Source: Membranipora membranacea
Taxonomy: Eukaryota; Bryozoa; Gymnolaemata; Cheilostomatida; Membraniporidae
Direction of reading: 5' to 3'
DNA: 64,000 bases
Assembly: GCA_914767715.1 (NCBI GenBank)
Contig: OU612069.1
Coordinates: 25,231,387 to 25,295,386, forward strand
Position 1 is the first letter of the stretch, and every line of letters starts with the position of its first letter. The notes beneath the pieces were generated by a model that was not told where the DNA came from, made no database searches, and saw only the letters and a program-made list of their open reading frames with translations. Positions 43,201 to 55,331 of the stretch are shown here, in pieces. The position numbers and the translations under genes were made by a program.

Positions 43201-43617
43201 TTACATTGATCAGCCAATGGTCTTGCCTGTCACTTCACATGATTAATCCCCGTGCACCCCCTTCGATTCCTACCTCTTTAAGAGCATAAATAAAGGCCAG
43301 GTTATGGAATCAATGAAATTTTGACTTCACTGTCACGTCATGAGTGTAACACATGACTTTAATCAGTTGATAAATATTGGTGTGGCCCATTCGATAAAAA
43401 ACATTATTTATTTTGATTTTACCCTGACCAGCCACCTGGGATAATAATATGATCGGCCAAATCTTACCCAGTAATTCACGAGTGTTATGTCAATAACTGG
43501 CCATTTTTTCAGTTTCTTTATTGACTATCCTCATTGACTAAGCCACTTTACAAACTCCAGCCATTGATTTATGGTGAAAACCATCAGCTCTACAGTTTTT
43601 TACAATTTTAGATTGGA
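43201..43617. other. Gap with no recognised feature
   Basis: Nothing recognised. Confidence 0.4.
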
Positions 43618-44110
43618 CATTGGTATCTAGCCTAGAATAGCCCTGAAACTGACTACCTATGACAAGATGTCGACGTCTGATTGACGTCCAACAATGATGA
43701 TGGTATCTACTTAGTCTAGTGTCTCCCTGATAGTGACTACCTATATCAAGATGCCGACCTCCAATGGACGTCAGTTGGACGTCGGACACTGATGTAGATC
43801 TATAGCCTAGAGTCGCCCTGATACTGACTACTTAGATCAGATACCGACGTCCAATGTACATCAGTTGGACGTCGGACACTGATGTTGATCTCTTGTCTAG
43901 AGTTGCCCTGATACTGACTACATATGTCAAGATAGGGACTTCAAATTGACTTCAGTTTGATACCCACGCTGATGTTCATATCTAGCCCAAAATCAATATG
44001 ATGCTGACTATCTATGTCAAGATGCCAAAGTTCAATTGACATCAGTTTGACGTTAATGACTGATATCGGTATCTGACCCAAAATCAACATAACTCATCTG
44101 ACATTGGTCT
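43618..44110 (+). repeat. About 91-bp tandem repeat rich in GACGTC/TGACGTCA-like sites
   Basis: About five units sharing CCCTGATACTGACTACNTAT, GTCAAGATGCCGACGTCCAA, TGACGTCAGTTGGACGTCGG and CACTGATGTTGATCT, with divergence rising towards the right end. Each unit holds two or three palindromic GACGTC cores, some extended towards the CRE/ATF site TGACGTCA. Confidence 0.88.
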
Positions 44111-44923
44111 AAGTGGCTGTCCCTACTAGCTGAATGATACACTTACAGCCTAGGAAATTGTCTTGCTTATAAAATTTCAAACAGTCATAATTAAATTACT
44201 ACCAATTTCAGTGTCGATGAGTTTGGCATTTCAAAAATCCAACTCTCTCTACTGCTCTGTAGGCCTACTACTAGCTAGGGGCTGGTTTGGTAAATGTTTG
44301 CAAGCACTTTGTATTGTTTGGCATAAGAAAGCTCATTATGCTATTCCAGATAAGGAATCCAATGGATGAGGTAAGGGGTTTGGTGGTTACCTACAGAATT
44401 GAACTATTCCTAGAGTAGTATCAGCAACTCACCAGTATCCAATGCAGTAGCTGTGTTTTCCAAGAACAATAGACATTTGAAATGAATCACTTGACGTTGA
44501 GCTTTTTGGAGCATGCGCATAAATGGTTTGTGATTGAAAACCATTTTTCTGTGAGCAACAATATGTATAAATTAGTGGCTCCTTATTCTATTTAGATATG
44601 ATTTGACCATGACAATTTTTGATCATAATTTTTGTGACAATAAAATATAACAAATTAAACATTGTAAAACAAAAAATTAAAGCAAACATTATCTTATTCG
44701 AGACTGTACTACATCCGGTACAATTTTAGCAGACAAACATAGAATCGCCACATTCAAACTGGTAGAAGATGAGGGATAGATAACTCCAGTCTAACTGCTT
44801 GAGGTAGTTTCGAGGCTATGCTCAATATTGTGAACCCAGTAATACTCATTAATGAGGGGACAACTCTTGCAAAGTCATTATAAAGCTGTCTGCTAACATA
44901 ATGGATGTACCATGCCTACTAAT
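44111..44923. other. Gap with no recognised feature
   Basis: The open frame at 44163–44369 has no motif. Nothing else was recognised. Confidence 0.4.
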
Positions 44924-45054
44924 TTTGAATATTCTAAATATAGAATATTCAAACAGACTATTTCTTATGTGTAAAGGGTTATCTACCCTGATTTAAACTT
45001 GAACCTATTATACCAATATTATGTCAATGAACTAAACCTCGTTTAGTTCATTGA
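44924..45054. repeat. Two perfect hairpins 70 bp apart
   Basis: TTTGAATATTCTA–AATA–TAGAATATTCAAA at 44924–44953 (13-bp stem) and TCAATGAACTAAAC–CTC–GTTTAGTTCATTGA at 45024–45054 (14-bp stem). Both are perfect, with very short loops. Confidence 0.85.
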
Positions 45055-46849
45055 TCATATTTATCGCAGAAACAATCTCACGGACATCATAAATATATAT
45101 TCTATACACATTTAATCCTGGCAATTATCGACATGGAATTCCATATTAAGACGGCTGCACCATCTTATCGTATTATAACAGACAGTGTAGCACATTTCCT
45201 ATATTAATCTCACTAGGTGCGTTTCAGTGTCATTCTGAGTATCAATATCAATACACCTCATATAGCTTAGGCTACACAGTTAAGGTTCCGGGTGCGTCCT
45301 GCTTAATCTGTTCAGAGGGCAAGGTCAGGGTACGTCCCGCTTTGCAAAGTATTCTATCAGAAGTAAATGCACCCGCTACAAGCTTCCGCTCGTAAGCTAC
45401 TCTCTAGACACCAGCTCTGCCAGTACGACCCTCAGTATAACAGCTCTGCTAGGTTGGCTTTGCCACCAGCACGACACTCAGTATAACAGGTCCGCGAGGT
45501 TGGCTTTGCCACCAGTACTACCCTCTCTAGGCTGAAGCCCTGACAGTTGCTAGTCTGCAGAAGTTACCTATTCAGGAGTTATCCTCTCTCGGCCTATTTA
45601 TGGTGAGTTTGTTTCGCTAGATACAGTTAGCCTGAAAACCAAACCCTAGCCAGGTAACGGCCAGGTGTTCCACCCTTTTGATATTTCCCGTACCACACTG
45701 CTCAATGGAGGAATCATCATTGGGGGGACAACTTCTATTTCGTATATATCTCGGAGTTCACAAACTATTGACATGGTTTGATGGGCCCTGTTTAGTTCAC
45801 TAGGGTTTATTTGGTTCTACCTTGCAAAACAGAGCCGCTCGCTTTGTGAGCAATGACTACTCAATGTTCAGCAGTGTTTCAGCAACGAAATAACAAATAA
45901 AAATAAAAACATGATGATAATAATAATAGATATAAGCTTGGCTGGGAAGATATGCAGACACGCCGCAACATCAACAGAGTGAATCTACTCTACTAGATGA
46001 TCAACAATCTCATTGAGTACACATATAGCTCTTTGTCAATCAGCTGTCCACCCTGGGAAGTACACTCAGCTTCTTTGTAGAACAGTGGCTTTCTAGAAAT
46101 TGTACATTCCTGACACTATCATTCTGTTGAACTCCTTGCCACCAAGCCGTGGTCACAGTGGAGGCCTTCAGAGCTGCTGCAGCCAGGTCACAGTGGACGC
46201 CTTCAGAGCTGCCACAGCCAGCGTCCTAACCAAAACCTACTAATCTCTATACCTTTCTCCTTTTGAATTTCCTGTGAAGAAATAGGTGAACAAGATCAAT
46301 CAATTTAGTTTGAGTTCATCTCTACCTTGTTCTTCATAATTTCAACATTGATATCAAAAGATGTAAAATACTAAGAAGACTTTATTGCATGGAGGCTGTC
46401 CAACTCACAATGTGGTCATAGTTTATACCAACTAATAGATAACAGGTGAATAAGACAGAGCATTAGGAGTTATATGGAATCTTTTACAGATTACCAGTGA
46501 TGAACTATCAGGCTTTACCGCTGAACAGCCAGTGAAAAAAGTAGGAATTAACTCAAGCAGAGATAGTGGACTAGTTTGCATCCGGGTAAATCTCCGCAAA
46601 TTACATTTTAGTGATTAAAATAGGAAATCAGTACAATAAGCCATTCATAGATAATCGTTTGAGGGAGAACTGGCAAGTAAAAGGCTGGTTGGTGCCACTA
46701 TACTCTAGATCCGTATAGACATCTAGGAGTTATCTACTCATGTTTCAAAGATGTATAAATCTTGGAGAAATTAATCATCGACCATAAACAGGAAGGGTGA
46801 GAGGTGTGGTTGGAGATCTTCCCGGCAGAAACCGTTCTTATTCGAACAA
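45055..46849. other. Non-coding region with two small tandem duplications
   Basis: A 47-bp unit occurs twice at about 45421–45515 (AGGTTGGCTTTGCCACCAG) and a 35-bp unit twice at 46151–46220 (GGTCACAGTGGA…GCCTTCAGAGCTG). Both are GC-richer than their surroundings. No gene was recognised. Confidence 0.6.
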
Positions 46850-47800
46850 AATAATAACGTCAAGAATACTTACACTGTATTTTGTTCATTTACAAACTTA
46901 CGATTTCTCTCAAAATTTGCTATGAATGAGTATAGTTTTTGTTTAATCTTTTTGACTTGGGATTTGATATTCAAATTTCTATCTACGATTACTCCTAAAT
47001 ATTTTAAATTTGTCTGATGGATTGAAAGAAATGCCTTGGAAATTTAGTTAGGGAAAGTCTGTGTTATTAGAATTGGAGACAATCATAACATCTGTCTCTG
47101 ATGCATTGAGTATCAATTTATAACAATTGTATCAGTCAGAAGCTAATGCTAGGGAAGGTTCCATGTTTTTAATGGATTGGGTTGGGTCATTTCCACTAGC
47201 TATCATGAGACAGTCATTGGCAAACAGAAAAAATTTTCTAATCCAGTGAGATCATTGATAAATGCAATAAAGAGTAATGGGCCCAAAACAGACTTTTGTG
47301 GATCCCCGGTAAGAATTTGATTCCAATCAGATAAAATACCATTAACCTTTATGGTTGTAGACCTGTTTGATAAATAATTTTCTATAAAGGATGCTGCCGA
47401 TATAGAGTAAAGTTCAATTTTTATGTCAAATTAGTTACCAACAGTTTATGATTTTCACAGTCTTTTAAAAGCTTTTAAGGGTTAAAAATTTAGAACTATC
47501 CTGAAATTGTATATATCTCATTTTATTCACCAATTGGATTAAGATTTGGCCAGCGGAACTTTCAGAACGAATCCCGAATTGTCTGTAGCTCAAAAGTTGG
47601 TTAGACTCCATGAACTCATAGATTTGGTTGGCTACAATTTTCTCAAGAACTTTGCTCAAAATAGGGAGGAGGGATATCGGACGGTAATTGGAGCCTGATG
47701 TTTTGCGCCACTTTTAATATTAGGAATAACAAGTGCATTCTTCCGAACATCTGGAAATTGATTATTGTCAAAAAAATGCTAAAATATTTAATAAAATTTT
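46850..47800 (-). pseudogene. Non-LTR retrotransposon RT fragment
   Basis: Minus-strand motifs in order: YRPISLLPILSKVLEKIVAN, then LLSYRQFGIRSESSAGQILI (RT finger), GDPQKSVLGPLLFIAFINDL (variant of the VPQGS motif), FANDCLMIAS (a FADD-box variant with Asn in place of the first Asp) and the KLILNASETDVM block. Several frameshifts and stops separate them. The endonuclease is not recognisable. Confidence 0.85.
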
Positions 47801-48852
47801 AGTATAAGCAATTCTTAGAGGGATAATAGTAAGTTGTCTTCTTGTTGTCGAAGTAAAGACAATCCTTTGACGTTTTAACTTTTAAGTAAGTTTGTTTCAA
47901 ATATACTTTTTTTACGTGTGTTTTATTGCTTACTATAAAAACTAGAATGAGTAAAATGGTATCAAAGGTATATAAAAAGTTAAAAAGCAATGGGACAGTC
48001 AGATAGCACGAAGCTAGAGCAGAGACTGCCCAACTAGAACTCTCGACGCCACATCCGCCTGCCGGAACGACATAGCGAATCATCCGCAACCTGCACACAA
48101 TCAAACCCCCTCCCACAGGCGCGCCGCCAGGCCACCAAAGCCCTGAGCAGCTATTATAGCTCGAAAAATGGAGTTCTATTGACACAATAGATAAAAGCCC
48201 TAGCATCGTAATGTTATTTTGTCAAAACCAACTAACACTGTTATGTAACTATGCGAGATGTAAATACTTTTTGTCAATCGTATGTTCCCTTTCTATACAT
48301 CTACCTAATACATATTATTCTGTTTGCCAATGTATTCAGTCGTGATCATCTAGCTCCAGAATACACAAGTACAGTTTGAACCAATTCAATCTAATGCACT
48401 TGATATAACAATTGACCCGTTTGAGATGAGGCAATGACCTTGACACGGATGTATGAGGGTACCAAGCAATAAATCAGTTTTGTGATTGTGGATTAAAGCC
48501 CTTTCTATTACGATTATTCTAGTACTTGACGTTCTCATTTGCTTGTTCAATTTTGGCATCTCCAAGCAAAGTATTATCTCGTGCATCTTTAAAGCACTGG
48601 CTGAATTCCATTACGTAGCATCTGATTAATAATAATATTTCTTGCTGAATGTCAATGTGGCCTGTTGGTTTGTAAGTCAGCATACCAGCAGCCGGTCCCA
48701 AGCCCGAATAAACACAGAGGGTTGGCGGCAGGAAGGGCATAGAAAACCCCGCCACAACAAGAATTATACAAGCACCAAGTAGACAATCAGACTATGCTAG
48801 GAGGCCGCCCGTATTATGCGGCACGCAGCGGAACCATGTTTGCCCCGACGCT
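47801..48852. other. Gap with a GC-rich patch
   Basis: 47990–48190 is GC-rich (for example CACAGGCGCGCCGCCAGGCC) against an AT-rich background and may belong to the 5' end of the adjacent minus-strand retroelement. 48780–48850 probably holds the remnant 5' end of the RTE element. Confidence 0.4.
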
Positions 48853-49953
48853 GTGACTAATAAGAGAGAGGGGCAAAACCGACAGGTGCGGTTAGCTTCG
48901 TTAAGTGTAGGGACGCTAACTAGTAAAAGCAGAGAGATAGCGGCAGTGATGACAGCAAGGAGAATTGATATTCTTTGCCTACAGGAAACAAGATGGACAG
49001 GAGGTCAATTGAAGGGAAAGGCCCGAAATCTTAGTGAGGGATGCAAGCTGTATTATTGTGGAGGGAAGCGACCAAGAAATGGAGTTGGGATTTGTCTCAG
49101 CAGCTACTGGCAGAATAAGGTGATAGATGCACAGAAAGTATCAGAGAGAATGTCGACAATGAAATTGGTAACACCAGGGAGGAACAATAACATTGTAAGC
49201 GCCTACGCACCTCAGCAAGGATGTGAACAATGGGAGAAAGATCAGTTTTGGAACCAACTGGAGAATGCGTTTAGTAGGATACCAGGTGTGAAAGAGGTTG
49301 TTGTTGCAGGAGATCTGAATGGACATGTTTGCATGGATAGAACAGGGTATCAAAGATGGCATGGTGGACAGACCTTAGGACAGAGGAATGAGGAAGGAGA
49401 GAGGATCCTTGAGTTTGCTCAGATGTACGACCTAGCGCTTGTCAACACCTTCTTTGAAAAGAAGGATCAGCATTTGGTAACATACAGGAGTGTTCGCTAC
49501 TTTTCGGTGATCGATTACATACTAGTCCGGAGATCTATGATGGGAAAGGTAAAGAATGGAAAGATAATACCAGGGGAATCGATAGCTGCCCAGCATAGAT
49601 TGCTGGTCGCAGACTTGAACGTACAAACGCAGAAGGAGAAGAGAAGGGAAAGACCTGAGAGAATAAGATGGTGGAAAATGAAAGAGACAGAAGGGGATGA
49701 GTTTGAGATGATGTTGATGGAGAACATCATGGAAAAAGTAGAAATGGAGGAAGCGACTTGGGAGAACACCTGTGTGGATGTAGTCAGGATAGCGGAGGAA
49801 GAGCTAGGAGTCTCAAGGGGAGGGAAATATCTAGAAAAAGAGTCCTGGTGGTGGAAATCAGAGGTCCAGGAAGTTGTAAAGGAGATAAAGGAGGCTTTCA
49901 AGCGATGGAAACAGCAAGGAGAGATGAAGACCAAGATCAAGACCAAGAAAGGA
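48853..49953 (+). CDS. RTE-type retrotransposon: endonuclease ORF
   Basis: A long open frame, first in-frame ATG inside it (MTARRIDILC…), so the N-terminus is truncated or begins elsewhere. It is an APE-type endonuclease with all landmarks: SLSVGTLTSKS, LCLQETRWTGG (catalytic Glu), GVGICLS, SAYAPQQG, VVAGDLNGHV (Asp/Asn), DQHLVTYRS, IDYILVRR and QHRLLVADL (catalytic His). This is the nuclease that nicks target DNA in RTE/BovB-like elements. The frame ends at 49953 through an apparent one-base shift; the next segment continues in another frame at 49950–50379. Confidence 0.9.
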
Positions 49954-50379
49954 TAGTTGAGGAGGAATATCGAACGAAGAATAAGGAAGCAAAAGTCGAA
50001 GTAGCGAAGGCGTTTCAAGAGGTGTACAAAGACCTCGAAGAGAATGGAGCAAACAACTTATACAAGCTGGCCAAAACGAGGAAGCGAAGATCAGTGGACT
50101 TAGATAGGATGAAGTTTGTGAGAGATGGAGATGGCCTTATATTATCGGAGGATGGAGATATCAAGAGGAGATGGCAGGAGTATTTTGATCAACTAATCAA
50201 CACTAGGAATAGAAGAGAGGAATTAGAAGAGGTCAAGCAAGTAGAAGGGCCAATTGCTCTGATTAGTAGGGAGGAAGTGAAAACACAGCTCGAGAAAATG
50301 AAGAAAGGAAAAGCAGCCGGACCGGAAGAGTTCCCTATTGAGATAGTTAAGAGATTAGGAGATACCGGAGTGAGTTGGA
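49950..50379 (+). pseudogene. RTE retrotransposon: linker and start of RT
   Basis: Continues the endonuclease ORF in the next frame: EEYRTKNKEAKVEVAKAFQE, VYKDLEENGANNLYKLAKTR, then EYFDQLINTRNRREELEE and the pre-RT signature VKTQLEKMKKGKAAGPEEFP. It is cut at 50379 in the middle of the RT frame by the 5.66-kb TIR element and resumes at 56044. Confidence 0.88.
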
Positions 50380-50561
50380 TATGGCGGCCCATAGCACCTT
50401 TATTAATGCGCATTAGCTAACATGCTAACTCGCTAAGTCGCTAATGCGCATTAGTTAACATGCTAACTCGCTAACTCGCTAATGCGCATTAAGAGATTAA
50501 AGATTTCCAGAAATATTTTTGGGTCTGTCTTTATGCATGTGCGGGCTATCACTGTCTTGAT

Positions 50562-50614
50562 ATGGCCTCTGTGATTGGTCTTACTTTCAAAATGAGACCA
50601 ATCACAGAGGTCAT
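50562..50614. repeat. Hairpin just inside the left TIR
   Basis: ATGGCCTCTGTGATTGGTCT pairs with a near-exact complement ending at 50614 around a 13-base loop. Confidence 0.88.
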
Positions 50615-50689
50615 ACTAATCTCTGCTCTACTACTCCTCCACCAAAAAATGATTTAAACAAAGCAATGTAATTTGTTGTGTTGTTGCTG

Positions 50690-50868
50690 ATGGAGTTTTA
50701 TTGTAAATGACACCTGTATCCTCATACCATTCATCACTGAGTATGGTAAGGCTATAACTCTCTGGTTTGGTACAACATTAGAGCGTGATGGACAAAGTTT
50801 GCAGACTATTCCATCAGTTATATGTACTCAAATGATAACCTTTCAAACTCAGTATGAGTAAGTATATG
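50690..50868 (+). CDS. Candidate exon in the TIR element, unrecognised
   Basis: The plus strand carries WSFIVNDTCILIPFITEYGK, AITLWFGTTLERDGQSLQTI and CTQMITFQTQY before a consensus donor (TATGA|GTAAGT near 50863). Composition is protein-like. No family was recognised and the left boundary is uncertain. Confidence 0.3.
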
Positions 50869-51010
50869 ATCAAGGAGTCCTTGATATAATATTGATTAGC
50901 AACTCGCATAGTATAGTAGTAGGCCTACCTCAGATTGATTTTGCACAGTTACTACTACATATTGTGGTGTCAACTGTGTGTTAATGAAGTATCTACTAAG
51001 CTGTTCATAG

Positions 51011-51370
51011 GCCTATGTCACTAGACTAGTGTTATCAGGGAACCAGACACACACAAGGCTGCAACTCATCAAATCAACTGTCAGTGACCTGCTGTCTGTG
51101 AATGGACATGTTTTAAGTTGGAAAACATGGTTTTTTGTCAATGGTTTGCTCATGTCGCTCTAATCAAGGTATTAAGGAAGATATATATGTTGGGTTAGTT
51201 GTAGGCCAAGACGCAAGGGTCATTGTTGTGGTTCTATTGGTATGGTTTCGTCTCATGATCAATGTGAGAGATATTTAGAAGTATCTAATCTAATGCAACA
51301 TATATTGGATGTATATATAATTGGAGGACAAGTAAATCCCGGCATGTTAAAAAAGCTAATGCCAACTTAG
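51011..51370 (+). CDS. Candidate exons in the TIR element, Cys/His-containing, unrecognised
   Basis: 51011–51163 (after TTCATAG) reads AYVTRLVLSGNQTHTRLQLI, KSTVSDLLSVNGHVLSWKTW to a stop. 51200–51370 (near GTTGTAG) reads CRPRRKGHCCGSIGMVSSHD, QCERYLEVSNLMQHILDVYI and NPGMLKKLMP to a stop. The second has clustered Cys and His that could bind zinc, as many transposases do. They lie in different frames and no catalytic motif was found. Confidence 0.3.
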
Positions 51371-52330
51371 GGATTGAGTTCCAGTTCTAGAACTTCAGAG
51401 AGTGCCTACAATCCCAATCATATTCTTAAAGGCTTAAAAAGAGGTTTCAACAAATGAAGTGCAATGCTCATGCAATGATGCCCAGGTCACACCACCTGGT
51501 CGCACACAAATATTCAGCCAAATTATCCTTTATAGCAAGATATTTGTTACATACCCATGGTTTTATGTTTTTTTTGTCTTTTTCTCAAGGTAAGTGGAAA
51601 TTGCATCACTTTTTCTCTTCAGGCGCCCATGTATTCAGAGTGATTGTCAATGTGATTCACAAACATGAGCCTAGTGGATAATTTTATGGGAGTAGCCTAC
51701 CCTCCCTGGGATTGTCAGGATGGGACCATTACCGTAACCATACTATGCCATTTATAAGCTTTACCTTCTTCACATCCAAAATCCCAGTCTTCACACCTTG
51801 TATTCAGATATTTAGCCTTGATTTGAGCTTTGTGTCTAAGCCTTTACTCTTAGTAGTTCAAAGTTTGGTAAACAATCTGGTCAAAGTATTGTCATTGTAG
51901 AGGCCAGCCCAGTTCGGATACAATTTGTCCTCTGCCCCCAGAGAGCATTGGATTTGACCAATAAGATTTAATTATTTTTATTGAACCCCTGACTGAAGAC
52001 CAGGCTTTTGTCAACTTTAATTAAAACAGGGCCCTAATAATGAATTGCCAATATTATCCGGCTGGCGGGAATAGACGCAGTAAATTGGTAAAAAAACAGT
52101 TACTTCACACCTTGATTCACCCTATTTTCCGCTTTATACTGTAATATATATATATTAAAATGTATCCTAAAATGAACACCATCATAGATTTGTTGCACTC
52201 AAACCCCTTGTCAATACAATTGGCAATACAGTAAAAATGACCAGCAGTTTGTTAGGGTCCTCAAAATAACAATTTTGTGCCCAGTGAAATCCTTGGACTG
52301 AAAAAATAATTCAATTGTAATATTTTAAAG
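51371..52330. other. Interior of the TIR element, nothing firm
   Basis: Open frames at 51454–51681 (a His-rich reading) and 51712–51900 have no motif. Confidence 0.35.
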
Positions 52331-52438
52331 ATGATGGTGATGGAGAAGAGAGCGATGGTACAAATGATAACAATGGTAGGCATGATGACAATGTTATACC
52401 TTTATCACTGCCAACATTAGATCCAAAGACTGCTTTTG
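52331..52438 (+). CDS. Acidic phase-1 exon in the TIR element
   Basis: Acceptor ATATTTTAAAG, donor TTTTG|GTGAGT; phase 1 at both ends. It encodes DDGDGEESDGTNDNNGRHDD followed by NVIPLSLPTLDPKTAF. Good splice signals on both sides and an open 108-base frame make it one of the better interior exons. It is an acidic linker of unknown protein. Confidence 0.45.
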
Positions 52439-54190
52439 GTGAGTCACAATTTAAGATTTATTCATGAGATAAAATACATTACCAACCTAGAGACCGATCA
52501 AAGAATAATCATAGTAGCGGGCCCACCAGATGAATCTGACTCAGAATAGATATAATATTATAATGAAATTCAAGTCAGCCTCTTCCCAAAACATCTGATA
52601 AAATGATTTGCCATCACTGATTTTGACAATACAATAAAGTAGCCCAGTTTGGTAGCTGGCGTCACAGGAAGAAGTCATCATCAGCCAGGTCTACTTTATT
52701 GACATCGTCTTGGAGTTGCAATGTCACGGAAAAGGGGATGACAACTCCAACCATCTATGAGCAGCTATACGTTATTTTTTTAGGTATCTGCAATATCAAC
52801 TAACATCTGTTGACAGTTATTGGCCACCAAGGTTTCAATTTTGAGATGGTTCCTGCCCAAGATGAATATCATGGATCCTATCCGTTGTTAACCCATAGTT
52901 ACATTATAAGCTGCCACTTGTGTTGTTAATTTTAGAAAGAGTGAAAATGCGACTTCAGAATTAGTACCCGACATTTCACCAATTGATAACACAAAATTAT
53001 TTTGCTTTAGATGAAGGACTCACTTTGACCCCAAAAAAAGAAAAAAAAAGCCAATAAGTTCTACTCAGGAAGCACCGACTGGTACATGTAAGTAAACATT
53101 TTCTTTGCTTAGTCTCAGTACAGAAATCAAGCTCGTTGCAGCAAAGATACAGTATCCAGTTGATCTTGAGACTTGAGCAGTATTGTTTGACTGAAAGGAT
53201 AAGATTGGGATTGGCCATAAAGACCTATTTGTGTTGTATCCTCATACTAATTTTTATTGCAGATATATTGACAATTGTGTGTGGAGTTCGGATAAACCTC
53301 AAATCAGAGGATTGAGAGTGAGTTGTTTGTATGTTGATAAACATATTAATACTACCTGGTTGGCGGCGACCATTTCAATCTACATTGCTCAGTTTTTTTA
53401 TCTGTTTGTCAAGGAGAAGAGTTTGAGAGAACTTGGTTTAGATAAATAGAAATTACTTAAACTTAGTTGAGCTAGGCTAAGGCTATGTTTTACCCCAATT
53501 TTGTTTGCCTGCATGCACTGCCTTTGCTGCCTGCTAGTAATGGATATGTCTATCTTTCGAAGGTGCTGAGTGGGCACTGGGTTACAATGATACTGTAGTG
53601 ATCGAGAAGATGGGGGATCTCTATAGGGCTGCATCTAATCAGAATCGACGTTAACTTCAGTGTCTTAAAAAAAGATGTAAGTAAACCAGCTAATGGCCTG
53701 TCATGACAACCTTGATGTTGGTTATGTTGGTTGAGGAGGGGGCACCAACAAAGTTTGTCAAGATATGCTATCTGGATCAGTACAATGACATGACACACAG
53801 ATTTTAAGATTGGCATTTTCAGGTAGTCAAGTTTGCTTGAAACACTAAAGACTGTGTAGGGTCTTTCAAGTAAGTCCTAGCTTAGTTTCTCTGCAAAAAT
53901 AACAAACAAATAATAAAGGTCATTGCTAGGCAAATTCTAAGTGTGTGATCACTTTTTACTATATGAGCCCTACTTTGAGTGTACCATCTGGCTCTGTTAC
54001 CATTCAATCTAGCGAATCGTTCAACTATTGAGTTGAGACCTCTGAACAAGAGAGGACAACTCCTTAGAATACAAAGAAGTCTTGAAAGAAGCACTGTATC
54101 CCTGCTGTATCAGTGTAGTTGGACCAAATGCATTGTAGGAAACCAACTGTGTTGTTATTCTCCTTTTTAGAAAGTCATAGAGCTTACTCT
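52439..54190. other. Interior of the TIR element, mostly unassigned
   Basis: 53273–53449, after TTTTTATTGCAG, is open and reads YIDNCVWSSDKPQIRGLRVS then LYVDKHINTTWLAATISIYI; it could be another exon. The rest shows nothing that I can support. Confidence 0.3.
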
Positions 54191-54280
54191 GAATGGCGAG
54201 AGCGATGACTCCTGCAGCAAAGCTATCAAACCAATTAAATTTTTCTCCTCCATTTTTATATTTAATAAACAAAATTTTTC
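54191..54280 (-). CDS. Candidate minus-strand exon in the TIR element
   Basis: The minus strand reads GGEKFNWFDSFAAGVIALAI before a donor ATTCAGA|GTAAGC near 54189. It is short and has no family assignment. Confidence 0.25.
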
Positions 54281-54962
54281 ATCATATGTATATATTTATC
54301 ATTAAACAGGTATTTTGCAATAAATAAACAACCTGAAAAATCACCACACTCTTTCATAATAAAATGACAATGAGTTTAATTTGAAATTTGAAAGTATCAT
54401 TATTTAGCTTTGGAGCAGGGAGAATTCTCCCCGTTGTGAGAAGAAACTGTACAAGTGTTGTGCGGATTTGTGCAGTCTTGGATACTCTCTCTTCATACTT
54501 CGACCCAAGTATATAGACATGTCTTATGTTCTGGACTAACCCAACAGTTCTGTAGGCTAGACACTACACTATATGCAGTGGTTTCACTGTGGGAAAAAGA
54601 TTATCAAAGATTAATGTAATGGAGACATAGTATGGAATATCTATAAAACATTATTAAAACCGTAAGCGGAAACAATTTAGGTCCCGGAACATTGGAACAA
54701 TATATCAAACCAAGACAAACGTAATATGAGGTTTGGAGCTGGACTAAATTAGCCATCATGATTTTATTATCAAGAAATAATATCACATCATATGTCACAC
54801 AAAATCTAAAGATATGGCAACTAAAGGAGAGTTGTCTACTCTTTGGAAGAATAGGGTGATCCACTTGAGATGACAGTAACATGAATAAGGTGAGAAACCA
54901 AAATACATATTAAAGTAATCACTGAATGAAAAGTACACAAAACATTGCACATTATTATAAAT
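54281..54962. other. Interior of the TIR element, nothing recognised
   Basis: AT-rich with no supported feature. Confidence 0.35.
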
Positions 54963-55131
54963 GCGTATTGCTAGAAATGCGCATTGTTATAACTGCGCAT
55001 TTCTAGAACTGCGCATTCTTAGAACTGCGCATTCTTAAAACTGCGCATTCTTAGAACTGCGCATTCTTAAAACTGCGCATTCTTAGAACTGCGCATTCTT
55101 AAAACTGCGCATTCTTAGAACTGCACATAAC
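54963..55131. repeat. 18-bp minisatellite sharing the TGCGCATT core of the TIRs
   Basis: About ten units of ACTGCGCATTCTTAGA/ACTGCGCATTCTTAAA, alternating G and A to make a 36-bp higher-order period. The core TGCGCATT is the same as in the repeated AATGCGCATT boxes of both TIRs. Confidence 0.92.
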
Positions 55132-55217
55132 AAAATGATTGATGGAAATTTGTCATACAACATTGACTGTAATGAAGTACCAGACCTGCCAAAACTCCAG
55201 TCACTAATTTTGAGTCA

Positions 55218-55331
55218 CCCTATTTTCACACCTCAAATGACACAGGTTGGATCACAGGTCTACTCCAAAAACCTGGGATTTTGGAGAAGACCTGTGATCC
55301 AACCTGTGTTATTTGAGGTGTGAAAATAGGG
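55218..55331. repeat. Long hairpin with 53-bp arms
   Basis: 55218–55270 and 55279–55331 are inverted copies with about three differences around an 8-base loop (arm starts CCCTATTTTCACACCTCAAA). A third, partial inverted copy follows at 55332–55377 (GATTTTGGAGTGAAATCCCA…), so the same segment is present three times. Confidence 0.93.

Noticed and set aside
43618-44110. Possible CRISPR-like array
   Set aside because: Units are tandem with no unique spacers, in a eukaryotic genome; it is a satellite-type repeat.
49515-50052. Minus-strand frames of 167 and 64 codons rich in Ser, Phe and Leu
   Set aside because: Complement of the charged, purine-rich endonuclease ORF; typical antisense artefact.
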